Shown: one piece after another, positions 1-7,305 of the stretch | Layout of the letters: each line of letters begins with the position of its first letter | Numbering within the stretch: position 1 is the stretch's first letter | Assembly (NCBI GenBank): GCA_016234555.1 | Contig: JACRBJ010000005.1 | Coordinates: 62,001 to 126,000, forward strand | Direction of reading: 5' to 3' | DNA length: 64,000 nucleotides | Source: Chloroflexota bacterium | Lineage (GTDB): Bacteria > Chloroflexota > Anaerolineae > Anaerolineales > Villigracilaceae | Program-made: the position numbers and the translations under genes | The notes under the pieces: model-generated | What the model was told of the DNA's origin: nothing | Databases searched by the model: none | The model's input: the letters and a program-made list of their open reading frames with translations, nothing else

Positions 1-81
1 CACCGGCGTCGGAATGAAGGCGGGCGTAAGCGAAAGGGCAAGGATAAAAAGCATGAAATAAGATTGTAATTTTTTCTTCAT
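1..81 (-). CDS. Secreted or membrane protein, N-terminal signal peptide only (cut by window edge)
   Basis: Only the first 27 codons are present. They encode a basic start (M-K-K-K) and a hydrophobic core followed by Thr/Pro-rich residues, a typical Sec signal peptide. A purine-rich ribosome binding site (GAAGAGG) lies about 5 bases before the ATG at 81. The gene follows three tiny membrane-protein genes on the same strand and is separated from them by a strong hairpin (106-145). By position it could be the adsorption (pIII-like) protein of a filamentous-phage-like module, but the visible sequence cannot show that. Confidence 0.6.
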   Translation of the reverse strand, partial: MKKKLQSYFMLFILALSLTPAFIPTPV

Positions 82-105
82 GAATACCTCTTCATTGCAA
101 AACAC

Positions 106-145
106 ACGGGAGCCTACAAACCGCAAGCGGTTTATCGGCTCCCGT
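106..145 (-). terminator. Hairpin between small membrane-protein genes and signal-peptide gene
   Basis: Two nested stems are visible: 107-114 pairs with 137-144, and 118-124 pairs with 127-133. A T-rich stretch follows on the minus strand. It lies between the 49-aa gene and the signal-peptide gene, so it probably lowers read-through into the latter. Filamentous phages carry an attenuating terminator at the equivalent place (between genes VIII and III). Confidence 0.6.
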
Positions 146-178
146 ATATGGTCTTCAGCCAGAAGACTGCGGCGCGGC

Positions 179-328
179 TTAGAACGCCTTGCGGATTTCG
201 CCAACGATCTTGGACAGCAAGCCCATGCCCAGGGCGATGCCCACGGGAAGGACGAATACCGGCCACAAACCATTGATGATCTCGCCAGCTTGATCGAGCA
301 GACCTGAGAAGTCAAGGGAAAGCGACAT
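179..328 (-). CDS. 49-aa single-span membrane protein (coat-protein-like)
   Basis: The gene starts at ATG 328, 8 bases after a good AGGAG ribosome binding site, and stops at 179. The 49 residues have a short amphipathic N-terminus with acidic residues (about 1-20), a hydrophobic span with Gly residues (about 21-39) and a short tail with Lys and Arg. This acidic, hydrophobic, basic layout and size match processed major coat proteins of filamentous phages, although no separate signal peptide is visible. It is the third of three consecutive tiny membrane-protein genes. No sequence family is recognised; the coat role is inferred from order and architecture. Confidence 0.7.
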   Translation of the reverse strand: MSLSLDFSGLLDQAGEIINGLWPVFVLPVGIALGMGLLSKIVGEIRKAF

Positions 329-358
329 TGTTTGTTATCTCCTTTCTTTTGGATTTTT

Positions 359-517
359 CTAACGGTTGTCAAGCCAGCTAGAAATTAACGAGAGGACGAA
401 AAGAAACACCGCGAGAGCCGTACCACCAACGCCGAACATGATGAGCCACCAGCGAGCCAGCCACCCGAACGCCCAGACAAAATCGTTCTGCAATTCAAGG
501 AATTGCTCAAGCGTCAT
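359..517 (-). CDS. 52-aa membrane protein
   Basis: ATG 517 follows a GAGG ribosome binding site, and the gene begins 4 bases after the stop of the upstream 50-aa gene, which supports both as real and co-translated. An amphipathic N-terminus rich in Trp, Phe and Glu (1-24) is followed by one hydrophobic span (about 25-46) and a short polar end. A 30-base gap containing an AGGAG ribosome binding site separates it from the 49-aa gene. Function unknown; it would occupy the place of a minor coat protein in an inovirus-like order. Confidence 0.65.
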   Translation of the reverse strand: MTLEQFLELQNDFVWAFGWLARWWLIMFGVGGTALAVFLFVLSLISSWLDNR

Positions 518-521
518 GGTG

Positions 522-674
522 TCATTCCTCGAAAATGCGGCTCACCACCTGTCCCAGTAGAGTGGCGAACAACATGATCGTCAAAAGCAATGCAGACATG
601 CTTATGCCAGCGATCAATATCTGGGAGATGGGCTCGGTGATTTCCATGTTCCAGATTTTGGGATAATTCCCCAT
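522..674 (-). CDS. 50-aa membrane protein, first of three
   Basis: The reading frame from ATG 674 to TGA 522 encodes about 18 polar residues, one hydrophobic span (about 19-42) and a short charged tail. No strong ribosome binding site precedes ATG 674; the internal ATG at codon 10 is an alternative. The best evidence for the gene is its stop codon, which sits inside the ribosome binding region of the next small gene. A longer overlapping frame (514-801) exists but its second half looks like random sequence. Function unknown. Confidence 0.55.
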   Translation of the reverse strand: MGNYPKIWNMEITEPISQILIAGISMSALLLTIMLFATLLGQVVSRIFEE

Positions 675-813
675 AAAAAACAGTGGACAAAAAAGCGACG
701 CCTACTGCGCCGCCGTATAAAACATGGGGATGATAATGCTTATACCTTCGGTGAATGGCTCCGTGGGGGCACCTATCTATAGACACAGTATTAAATTTCA
801 ATACCCTGTCAAA

Positions 814-847
814 ACAAAAAGACCACGCTAATCACGTGGTCTTTTTG
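814..847. terminator. Terminator after the glycoside-hydrolase-like gene
   Basis: A 12-bp stem with a 7-base loop (816-827 pairs with 835-846) has A and T runs at either side, so it can work on both strands. It lies directly after the stop codon of the minus-strand gene ending at 848. Confidence 0.85.
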
Positions 848-2098
848 TTATTCCATTTGGGATACGCCCAAATTCACACTTCCCTTCTTTGTCAAGAAAT
901 CGACCCTGACCAATCCATTCTCAAATTGTCTTGAACATACACTCCCATTGCAGATGTAAGCACCCGTCGGTAGGCCCAAATCATAATCATATTCGGGGAG
1001 CGGGTGAAATTCTCCCGACACGCCAAAATGGAAATAGGTTTTGTCAGGTTCAGCCACCAGAAGGGATGCCGCGAACGTGAAGCGGTTTGACGATTCAGTC
1101 ACATCCGGCGGATAGACGATGACATACAACTCCTTCCCGCTGTCAATCCATGTCTGCAAGGTGGCCAGGTCTGAGATCATTTTGGACGATGTTGGCCATG
1201 CTCCACCCCAATTGGAGAAGCAGGATTCGCACATTACGCCATCCAAAAACGCGAACCTGTCCCACTGTGATGATACTGTTGCCAGATTTCCCTCGATCTT
1301 GTAAGATGGCAGATTGTCGTGAACATATTGAGCCAACCCAACTAATTCGGTGTAATATGCCGAGGGCAATAAATACTCCCGTGGCGCTCCCTCACATGCT
1401 GACATGATACCTGTCCAGCCTGGTCTCAGATCGTCAAGGAATAAGGTATCCAAACTGTGCTGCTCAAGCTTTTCGGCGCTGCGCCTGACAAGGTACTCCC
1501 TGAAATAGACCGAAGCGGGATTAACCAGATATTCGGTGTTGCCATCATTGACTTTGTAGCACCGCTCGCCATTGGACTTGTGAAGGAATACCGCCTCGGT
1601 CGGCACGATCCCATATACCGCCCTGCCATCCAGGATTGCATCGTTGAAATCCGGGCAAAACCGTTTGTCCATCGTGATCGTGTCTCGAAAATATGAAGCC
1701 GCTGCCTGCTCATCCGTGCATCGTGTTCCCGCCTGTAAACCGGAGGGACCGTTCACCTTAATCGCCTCCACGTACAACGAAACTTCCGAACCCACAGGAA
1801 GACTCGAAGCATATTCCAACTGCCCTTGAGCGAAGATCGCTGCATCAAAATTATCGTACGAGACGTTTTGTGCCCTGTAAATTACCACCTGCTTTAGCGG
1901 CATGACATGGGGGCGAGCAGTAACTACTTTCTGTTTTGGCAACTGACGCACTTCCCCCTGATCGACAGGCGCGTTTGATGACATTCCGCCTTCCTTCCAC
2001 GCCAGTTCGCGCATGAACAGGGCGGCGACCACAATTGCAATGACTGCCAGAATAACAACTGGTTTTTTAGTCTGCGGGCCTGCCTTCTTCGAATTCAT
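848..2098 (-). CDS. Membrane-anchored putative glycoside hydrolase (GHL15-like TIM barrel)
   Basis: The 416-aa product has an N-terminal transmembrane anchor (about residues 12-32), a spacer, and a domain that resembles hypothetical glycosyl hydrolase family 15. Supporting motifs are LFLDDLRPGW, a barrel strand ending in acidic residues, a later FLDGVMCESC strand, and GKELYVIVYP. Several Cys residues suggest disulfides outside the membrane. A GTG at 2113 could also start the gene, but a GGAG site lies 9 bases before ATG 2098, so that start is preferred. It is flanked by terminators at both ends and is therefore its own unit. Substrate unknown; a sugar-polymer hydrolase is inferred from family only. 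Confidence 0.6.
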   Translation of the reverse strand: MNSKKAGPQTKKPVVILAVIAIVVAALFMRELAWKEGGMSSNAPVDQGEVRQLPKQKVVTARPHVMPLKQVVIYRAQNVSYDNFDAAIFAQGQLEYASSLPVGSEVSLYVEAIKVNGPSGLQAGTRCTDEQAAASYFRDTITMDKRFCPDFNDAILDGRAVYGIVPTEAVFLHKSNGERCYKVNDGNTEYLVNPASVYFREYLVRRSAEKLEQHSLDTLFLDDLRPGWTGIMSACEGAPREYLLPSAYYTELVGLAQYVHDNLPSYKIEGNLATVSSQWDRFAFLDGVMCESCFSNWGGAWPTSSKMISDLATLQTWIDSGKELYVIVYPPDVTESSNRFTFAASLLVAEPDKTYFHFGVSGEFHPLPEYDYDLGLPTGAYICNGSVCSRQFENGLVRVDFLTKKGSVNLGVSQME

Positions 2099-2145
2099 GT
2101 TTCGCAACTCCACACTCTAATGTCATTTCAGCTTTCGCGTTGGTA

Positions 2146-2180
2146 AAAAAGAAACCAGTCTATCCGACTGGTTTCTTTTT
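2146..2180 (-). terminator. Terminator after C39-like peptidase gene
   Basis: A 14-bp stem (about 2147-2160 pairs with 2166-2179) with A and T tracts on the outer sides follows the stop at 2193 on the minus strand. Confidence 0.85.
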
Positions 2181-2192
2181 CTTGTTAACCAA

Positions 2193-3002
2193 TTACGGGG
2201 TCGGATAGGGCGCGTACACGCCATACGGCTGGCGGGCGGAGCTGATGAACTCCTGCCATGAATAATATTCGATGCGGTTCATGGCGGGATTGTAAACTTC
2301 TACAAAGCCAAGCCCGTTGCGTTCGGCGATCACCTTGGTGACGGCGACCCAGTGCAGCACCCCGCTTCCGCGCAGCCAGCCCGAGGCGCTGTCCATGTTG
2401 ACACTGGCGATGACCGAACCCGATGCAAGCAGTCGCTGCAGCCCCTTGATGGTGTAGCGGTTGCGCTTGATGTGCGGCTCGAAGAGCGCGGTGGTCAACT
2501 GTATACTCGGCTGGGCGAAAATATCGAACATTTCGGAAAGCTCGCCCGATCCCGTGCCGCGCGCTTTGCCGCCGCCAAAGATGCGTTTCCAAAAGCCGGG
2601 AGCTTTCACCTGCCAGTTTTCCAGCATTTCCTTAAGTGAGATGCCGAGAATGTAGCACACACATAATTCCCCGCAGGCATTGACCTGTTTGACGCCGTTG
2701 AAAATGAAGTATTGCTCGAAATCGTTCGGGTTGGGCGTCTTGTTGAAGATTTCCACGCAGTCACGGGGATACTTTTCGACGTAATCCTCAAGGTCGGCGC
2801 CATGTATCCACCCGGTAATCGAGCCTGTTTCAGTGAGGTACTTGACCTCTTCGTACGGGTCCTTCTTTGCGCCCGTCGCTTCAACGATGGTGCGTTCGTA
2901 CAGATCCATGATCTTCACGCGCAGGGTCAAGGGGACTTCATCCATATTTGCAGCCGGCTTGTACAACGGAGCAAAACGATTTACCCATTTCTTCGCAGCC
3001 AT
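2193..3002 (-). CDS. Papain-like C39-type cysteine peptidase domain protein
   Basis: The 269-aa protein contains QVNACGELCV (about residues 107-116), a good match to the catalytic-Cys segment of C39-like papain-fold peptidases (Gln oxyanion residue, then Cys), and a later LHWVAVTKV with the expected catalytic His followed by VYNP with an Asn/Asp-type residue. No signal peptide or membrane span is evident. The start at 3002 has a GAGGTG ribosome binding site. C39-like domains process leader peptides or act as stand-alone cysteine peptidases; the substrate here is unknown. It is followed by its own terminator. Confidence 0.65.
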   Translation of the reverse strand: MAAKKWVNRFAPLYKPAANMDEVPLTLRVKIMDLYERTIVEATGAKKDPYEEVKYLTETGSITGWIHGADLEDYVEKYPRDCVEIFNKTPNPNDFEQYFIFNGVKQVNACGELCVCYILGISLKEMLENWQVKAPGFWKRIFGGGKARGTGSGELSEMFDIFAQPSIQLTTALFEPHIKRNRYTIKGLQRLLASGSVIASVNMDSASGWLRGSGVLHWVAVTKVIAERNGLGFVEVYNPAMNRIEYYSWQEFISSARQPYGVYAPYPTP

Positions 3003-3088
3003 GAGACACCTCTTTTACAATGATGTATTTTGGAAAGGGATCGCCCGACACGGGTCGATTGCCGCAATCATACTATATTTGGCGAGAG

Positions 3089-3571
3089 TCAGTCGTTCCG
3101 CCCGGATGAAGCGGGGGAACGAAAGGGGATGAACAACAGGAAGCCCAACGCAATAATGCCCTGACCGATCAACACGCCGGAAGCCTGCCATGGACCAAAA
3201 TAAGGCACTTGGGGAAAGGACTGCGATCCCATCCCAAAAATATCCGCCAGACCGGTGAAGACGGCGATCACATATCCCGTGCCGACCAGCCGTGTGCCGA
3301 TTTCTGCCGTGATGGTGCGTTCGCGCCCCCACCACAACGTCAACATGCCGACATACCCTCCCAGGCAGATAACTGCAAGACCAGCCAGAAAAAATGCGAT
3401 CTGCACAAACCCGACAACGGGGCTGTAATCCCATCCGAACCAATCGGGTTTTGCGCCGATGACGAAGACCAGCAAGCCGACCAGGGTGATTGCAACGCTG
3501 AAATAAACCCGTGAATTTCGCGCATCGTCCGCTTCGGATTCGAGCGAAGGTTTGTTTTGATTCAAATTCAT
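3089..3571 (-). CDS. Four-helix integral membrane protein, unknown function
   Basis: The 160-aa protein has a short polar N-terminus and about four hydrophobic spans (about 25-44, 52-75, 90-112 and 125-148). The ATG at 3571 overlaps the stop of the dipeptidase gene by 4 bases, so the two are translationally coupled. An upstream extension of the frame overlaps the dipeptidase and is rejected. No family is recognised. Confidence 0.75.
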   Translation of the reverse strand: MNLNQNKPSLESEADDARNSRVYFSVAITLVGLLVFVIGAKPDWFGWDYSPVVGFVQIAFFLAGLAVICLGGYVGMLTLWWGRERTITAEIGTRLVGTGYVIAVFTGLADIFGMGSQSFPQVPYFGPWQASGVLIGQGIIALGFLLFIPFRSPASSGRND

Positions 3572-4659
3572 TTTGGTAAATCTCTTTTCAGGCGCGCAAT
3601 CCAGTTGCCGCCGAGGATGTTGGCGGCATCTGTATCGGAATAACCGCGCGCCAGCAGCAAGGATACCAGATTTTGCAGGTCGGCAACCGTGTCGATTTCC
3701 GGCGGAACGGATTGCAATCCGAACCCACCTTCGAAGTCGGAGCCGATGCCCGCGTGGAGCGCATCCCCCGCTATCTGGCAGATGTAGTCGATGTGGTCGG
3801 CGACACAAAGCAACGGGACTTCCTCCCGTCTGTTTTTTTCCACCAGCCAGCCAGTCTTCAAATACGAATTAAAGACAGCGACGCCCATCACGCCGTCGCG
3901 CTCGATAATGCCCTCGATGACGCGGTCGGAGAGGTGGCGATTGGAGTCGTCGCCGGGCAGGAGTGTACGGCAGTTGCCGTGCGTGCTGACAATGGGTCCA
4001 CGATAGATGTCGAGCGCTTCCAGCGCGGCTTTTTCGTCCATGTGACTGAGGTCGAGGATGAAGTTGTAATCCGTCATGGCGGAGAGAAGTTTGCGCCCGT
4101 CTTTTGTCAGCGGACCGGGCTCGCGCCAGCCGCCGCTGTAGCGGGTTCCGACCCAGGCGGGGCCGATCAGCCGCAAGCCGAGTTCGTGCCATTCCTCCAA
4201 CTCGGAAAGGTCGCGGATGCCTTCCGCGCCTTCCATCAGGACGACCATGCCGACGGGATGTCCCCGCTCCGGGCTGGGATCCACCCAATGGTCGAGAATC
4301 AGCTCCAGGTCGCGGACGGAGGTGACGAGGCGAAACTTATCGGGGATGGAATCCGTCATGCGGTGGTAGGTCAGCAATTGTTCGCGATAAAGTTTATGCG
4401 CTTCGTCGAAAGTCCTGTAGACCTGTAAATCGTTCCCGCTTTTGTGCCAGCGTGCGGGCATGGCAAAGAGGGTGGAGAAGACGAGCGCCACCTGTCCACG
4501 CTGGTAATCAGACCAGCCGATGAGCGCATCTTCGTTATCCAGCACGTTGGGACCAGCAGCTTCGAGGCGCCTGGTTTCATGCGCGGAACGCGTATAGTCG
4601 CGTCCGTATTTGAGCATGTTGTAGGCAATGTCTGCGTGAGCGTCGACTATGATTGGCAT
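3568..4659 (-). CDS. Membrane dipeptidase, peptidase family M19
   Basis: The 363-aa protein matches the renal-dipeptidase family, zinc amidohydrolases that cleave dipeptides. Visible signatures are DAHADIAYNM near the N-terminus (His-x-Asp zinc ligands), VVLMEGAEGI (bridging Glu), LDLSHMDEKA and VSTHGNCRTL (His ligands), and GIGSDFEGGFG near the C-terminus. Length is usual for bacterial M19 proteins, and there is no signal peptide, so it is probably cytoplasmic. No ribosome binding site is seen before ATG 4659. It overlaps the downstream membrane gene by 4 bases. Confidence 0.9.
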   Translation of the reverse strand: MPIIVDAHADIAYNMLKYGRDYTRSAHETRRLEAAGPNVLDNEDALIGWSDYQRGQVALVFSTLFAMPARWHKSGNDLQVYRTFDEAHKLYREQLLTYHRMTDSIPDKFRLVTSVRDLELILDHWVDPSPERGHPVGMVVLMEGAEGIRDLSELEEWHELGLRLIGPAWVGTRYSGGWREPGPLTKDGRKLLSAMTDYNFILDLSHMDEKAALEALDIYRGPIVSTHGNCRTLLPGDDSNRHLSDRVIEGIIERDGVMGVAVFNSYLKTGWLVEKNRREEVPLLCVADHIDYICQIAGDALHAGIGSDFEGGFGLQSVPPEIDTVADLQNLVSLLLARGYSDTDAANILGGNWIARLKRDLPK

Positions 4660-4669
4660 GTGAATTGAA

Positions 4670-4691
4670 GAGCGCGCCTTTCGGCGCGCTC
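4670..4691. terminator. GC-rich hairpin between rpsA-like gene and dipeptidase
   Basis: A 9-bp GC-rich stem with a 4-base loop (4670-4678 with 4683-4691) lies 8 bases after the S1 gene stop. The following T-tract on the minus strand is poor, so termination may be partial and the dipeptidase may be reached by read-through. Confidence 0.55.
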
Positions 4692-4698
4692 TGTTTTC

Positions 4699-5922
4699 CT
4701 ATTCGGGTTTGTCTTCGTCTTCCTGCTCACGGAATTCCTGGGTGAGCATCTTGAAGTCCTTGTCGGCGAAGGCGGCTGAGTCCACCTTGCGGAGGCTAAG
4801 CCCGACGCGGTGCTGGTCGTTGTCGATGCGGATGACGCGCAGGGTCTTGACATCGCCCTCCCTGAGGACTTCCTTGGGATGCTCGACGCGGTTTTCGCTC
4901 AACTCGGAGATGTGGATGAGTCCTTCGATGTCGCCTTCGAGGCGGGCAAAGGCGCCGAACTTGGTCAGGCGGGTGATGGTGCCTTCGACAAGCTGACCGA
5001 CGCTGTATTGCTCGGCGCGGCTCTTCCAGGGGTCATCCTGCAGGGCACGCATGGACAAGCCGATGCGTTTCTTTTCGCGGTCAACGTTGATGACCTTGAC
5101 CTGGACTTCCTGACCGACTTCGAGGATTTCCTTCGGGTGGGCGATGCGATCCCACGAAAGTTCGGAGAGATGCACAAGCCCGTCTGCGCCGTTGATGTTG
5201 ACAAAGGCTCCGAAATCGGCAAGGCTGGTGACTCTGCCGGTATAAATCTTGCCTTCTTCAAGTTCACTGATGACGCGGTCTTTCATCGAAGAGCGGGTTT
5301 CGGTGCTGGTGGATCGTTCGGAGAGGATGAGGCGGCGGCGCTCACGGTCCACTTCGATAATGCGGACGGAGATCGGCTGACCGACCATCTTTTGCCAGCG
5401 CTGTTCGGGCGTCTCGCCGGTGGATTGGGCGCGACGCACGGCGCTGATTTGCGAGGAGGGGACAAAGCCACGCAGGTTGCCCACAGCGGCAATCAAACCG
5501 CCCTTGTTGAATCCAATGATCTTGGTGTCGATCACGGTCTCGTCGGCAATCATCTTTTCGACGTTCTCCCAGGACATTTCCTCCTGGGCGCGTTTGAACG
5601 ACAGCACAACGTTTCCGTTCTGGTCTTCGGGGTTGAGCACATAGACGTTGACTTCCTGCCCAACCTGAAGCGCGGCGCGCTCGTCAGCCGCAAGTTGCTC
5701 CAACTCGCGCCCGGCAATCACGCCTTCAGATTTCGTCCCGATGCTGACGAGAATCTGATTGGCACCAATGCTTGCAATAACTCCTTTGCGGATCTCGCCC
5801 ACCTGGGGCAATTCCACACTCATGGATTCTGTTTCGAGCAGTGATTCCATTGTTTGATTGTTAGGGTGTTCTCCCTGGGCATTCACAGCCCCTTGCCCGC
5901 TTAGGGCTTCATTTTGATCCAT
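4699..5922 (-). CDS. rpsA: Ribosomal protein S1, four S1 domains
   Basis: The 407-aa protein has four consecutive S1 RNA-binding repeats at about residues 40-115, 125-205, 215-290 and 300-375; the third and fourth carry the classic GAFV/GAFA and GLVHLSEL/GLIHISEL signatures. Four domains fit S1 of many non-proteobacterial phyla, where S1 delivers mRNA to the 30S subunit. TTG 5937 is an alternative start, but a GGAG site 9 bases before ATG 5922 favours the shorter form. An acidic, Gln/Asn-rich N-terminus precedes domain 1. It is transcribed away from the chelatase locus. Confidence 0.9.
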   Translation of the reverse strand: MDQNEALSGQGAVNAQGEHPNNQTMESLLETESMSVELPQVGEIRKGVIASIGANQILVSIGTKSEGVIAGRELEQLAADERAALQVGQEVNVYVLNPEDQNGNVVLSFKRAQEEMSWENVEKMIADETVIDTKIIGFNKGGLIAAVGNLRGFVPSSQISAVRRAQSTGETPEQRWQKMVGQPISVRIIEVDRERRRLILSERSTSTETRSSMKDRVISELEEGKIYTGRVTSLADFGAFVNINGADGLVHLSELSWDRIAHPKEILEVGQEVQVKVINVDREKKRIGLSMRALQDDPWKSRAEQYSVGQLVEGTITRLTKFGAFARLEGDIEGLIHISELSENRVEHPKEVLREGDVKTLRVIRIDNDQHRVGLSLRKVDSAAFADKDFKMLTQEFREQEDEDKPE

Positions 5923-6154
5923 CACGCGTGACTCCAATTAACTGAAATGTAAGGCGGATTATACAAGTGAAACGTCAAGTTGGCAACCCTATATCATAAA
6001 TATTCCAAACTGGACTTTCGGAGTCTACTTCATATAAAACAGTGGAAGTCTGTTCCCGCCATGTCAAAACTGGTGTTACAGAGTATCGCACAAACGACCA
6101 ACCAGATTAATAAATTATGTAAGAGGCGGTATAATCATGCCTCGGAGTAAACAA
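5923..6154. promoter_or_regulatory. Divergent intergenic region between rpsA and chelatase locus
   Basis: About 230 bases separate the two divergent genes. On the plus strand a TATAAT at 6130-6135 lies 20 bases before the preferred chelatase start, with only a weak -35 match 17 bases upstream. No conserved RNA structure was recognised. Confidence 0.4.
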
Positions 6155-7255
6155 ATGCCCGCCATATTTCCATTTACTGCAATCGTAGGACAGGAGCGCA
6201 TGAAACGCGCTCTGATTTTGAATGCCGTTGATACGCGTATCGGCGGCGTGTTGATCCGCGGCGAACGCGGCACGGCGAAATCCACCGCCGCCCGCGCCCT
6301 TGCGGCGCTGTTGCCGCGCGTAAAAATCGTGCAGGACTGTCGTTTCGGCTGTGACCCGAACAAGCCCGCCACATGGTGCACCGAATGTAAGGAGCGCGGT
6401 GGAGCAAGCAAGCACCTTCCTGTAGCCGAACGCACCACCCCGTTTATCAACCTGCCCGTATCCGCCACCGAGGACCGCGTGGTCGGCACGCTCGACATCG
6501 AGAAAGCCATCCAGAAGGGCGAACGTCACTTTGAGCCTGGCGTGCTTGCCAGCGCCAATCGCGGATTGCTTTACATCGACGAGGTGAACCTGCTCGACGA
6601 CCACGTGGTGGACATCCTGCTGGATTCCGCCGCGATGGGCGTGAACACGGTTGAGCGCGAAGGCATCTCATTTGCGCACCCCGCCCGCTTCATCCTCGTC
6701 GGGACGATGAACCCCGAAGAAGGCGATCTCCGCCCGCAGTTGCTGGACCGCTTCGCCCTCTCGGTAGACATCGTCGGAATCCGTGAGGCTCGGGAACGTG
6801 TGACCATCATGGAGCGGAATCTTTCCTACGAAAAAGACGCGGAAGCCTTCCGCAAGATATGGATTCCCAAAGAAGAAGAACTCTCCGAAAGAATTGCCAA
6901 AGCCCGCGAACTCGTGGACCAGGTCACCCACACCAGCCGTGACCTGCTCTCCATCGCCGCGCTGACCGCCTCGCTCAACGTGGACGGTCACCGCGCGGAC
7001 CTGGTCATCCTCAAAGCCGCACGCGCCGAAGCCGCCTTCGAGGGACGAACCAAGATCAACGATCACGACATCGCTCTCGCCGCCGAACTGGCTCTGCCCC
7101 ACCGCATCAAGCGGACTCCCTTCCAGCAGGCTGAGTTGACCACCGAGCAGTTGCAGGAACGCATCGAACAGCTTGCAGGTCAGTCCATGCCGAACGACCA
7201 GGAAGGCGAAGAGACCGAGAAGCAGGACGGCAAAGGCGAGGAAAAAAAAAGTTAA
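6155..7255 (+). CDS. Magnesium/cobalt chelatase AAA+ ATPase subunit (ChlI/BchI-like)
   Basis: The 366-aa product is a AAA+ ATPase of the ChlI/BchI type, the motor that drives metal insertion into porphyrins or corrins. Walker A is GERGTAKST (about residue 34), Walker B is LLYIDEVNLLDD, and a sensor/arginine-finger region plus helical lid follow. ATG 6155 has a GGAG site 7 bases upstream; ATG 6137 is an alternative. The frame ends in an acidic/Lys-rich tail with an A9 run (7242-7250) and a TAA at 7253. A -1 shift at that run joins it to the VWA-domain frame starting around 7306, so this frame probably makes both a short ChlI-like subunit and, by frameshifting, a full ChlD-like protein of about 690 residues. 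Confidence 0.85.
   Translation: MPAIFPFTAIVGQERMKRALILNAVDTRIGGVLIRGERGTAKSTAARALAALLPRVKIVQDCRFGCDPNKPATWCTECKERGGASKHLPVAERTTPFINLPVSATEDRVVGTLDIEKAIQKGERHFEPGVLASANRGLLYIDEVNLLDDHVVDILLDSAAMGVNTVEREGISFAHPARFILVGTMNPEEGDLRPQLLDRFALSVDIVGIREARERVTIMERNLSYEKDAEAFRKIWIPKEEELSERIAKARELVDQVTHTSRDLLSIAALTASLNVDGHRADLVILKAARAEAAFEGRTKINDHDIALAAELALPHRIKRTPFQQAELTTEQLQERIEQLAGQSMPNDQEGEETEKQDGKGEEKKS
7238..7255 (+). promoter_or_regulatory. Candidate -1 programmed frameshift site (A9 slippery run)
   Basis: The in-frame codons are GAA AAA AAA AGT TAA, containing the slippery heptamer A AAA AAA. Moving back one base gives AAA AAA AAG, avoids the stop at 7253 and continues open into the VWA-domain frame. 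A purine-rich, Shine-Dalgarno-like stretch lies just upstream (about 7219-7241). The downstream frame's first ATG (7306) lacks a ribosome binding site, favouring frameshifting over re-initiation. Confidence 0.7.
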
Positions 7256-7305
7256 AACTCGAAGATGAGGCGGAGGAAGGTCCCCAGCAGGGCAACCCCG
7301 AACCC

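Noticed and set aside
80..307. 75-codon plus-strand frame
   Set aside because: Antisense to the 49-aa gene and the hairpin; basic, low-complexity translation typical of a shadow frame.
514..801. 95-codon minus-strand frame with a hydrophobic middle segment
   Set aside because: Its second half overlaps the 50-aa gene in another frame and is His/Arg-rich without structure; the 50-aa frame has better stop/start spacing with the next gene.
3673..4428. 251-codon plus-strand frame
   Set aside because: Exact shadow of the M19 dipeptidase.
4810..5844. 344-codon plus-strand frame opposite rpsA
   Set aside because: Long only because the S1 gene has GC-biased codons; no domain, and S1 on the other strand is certain.
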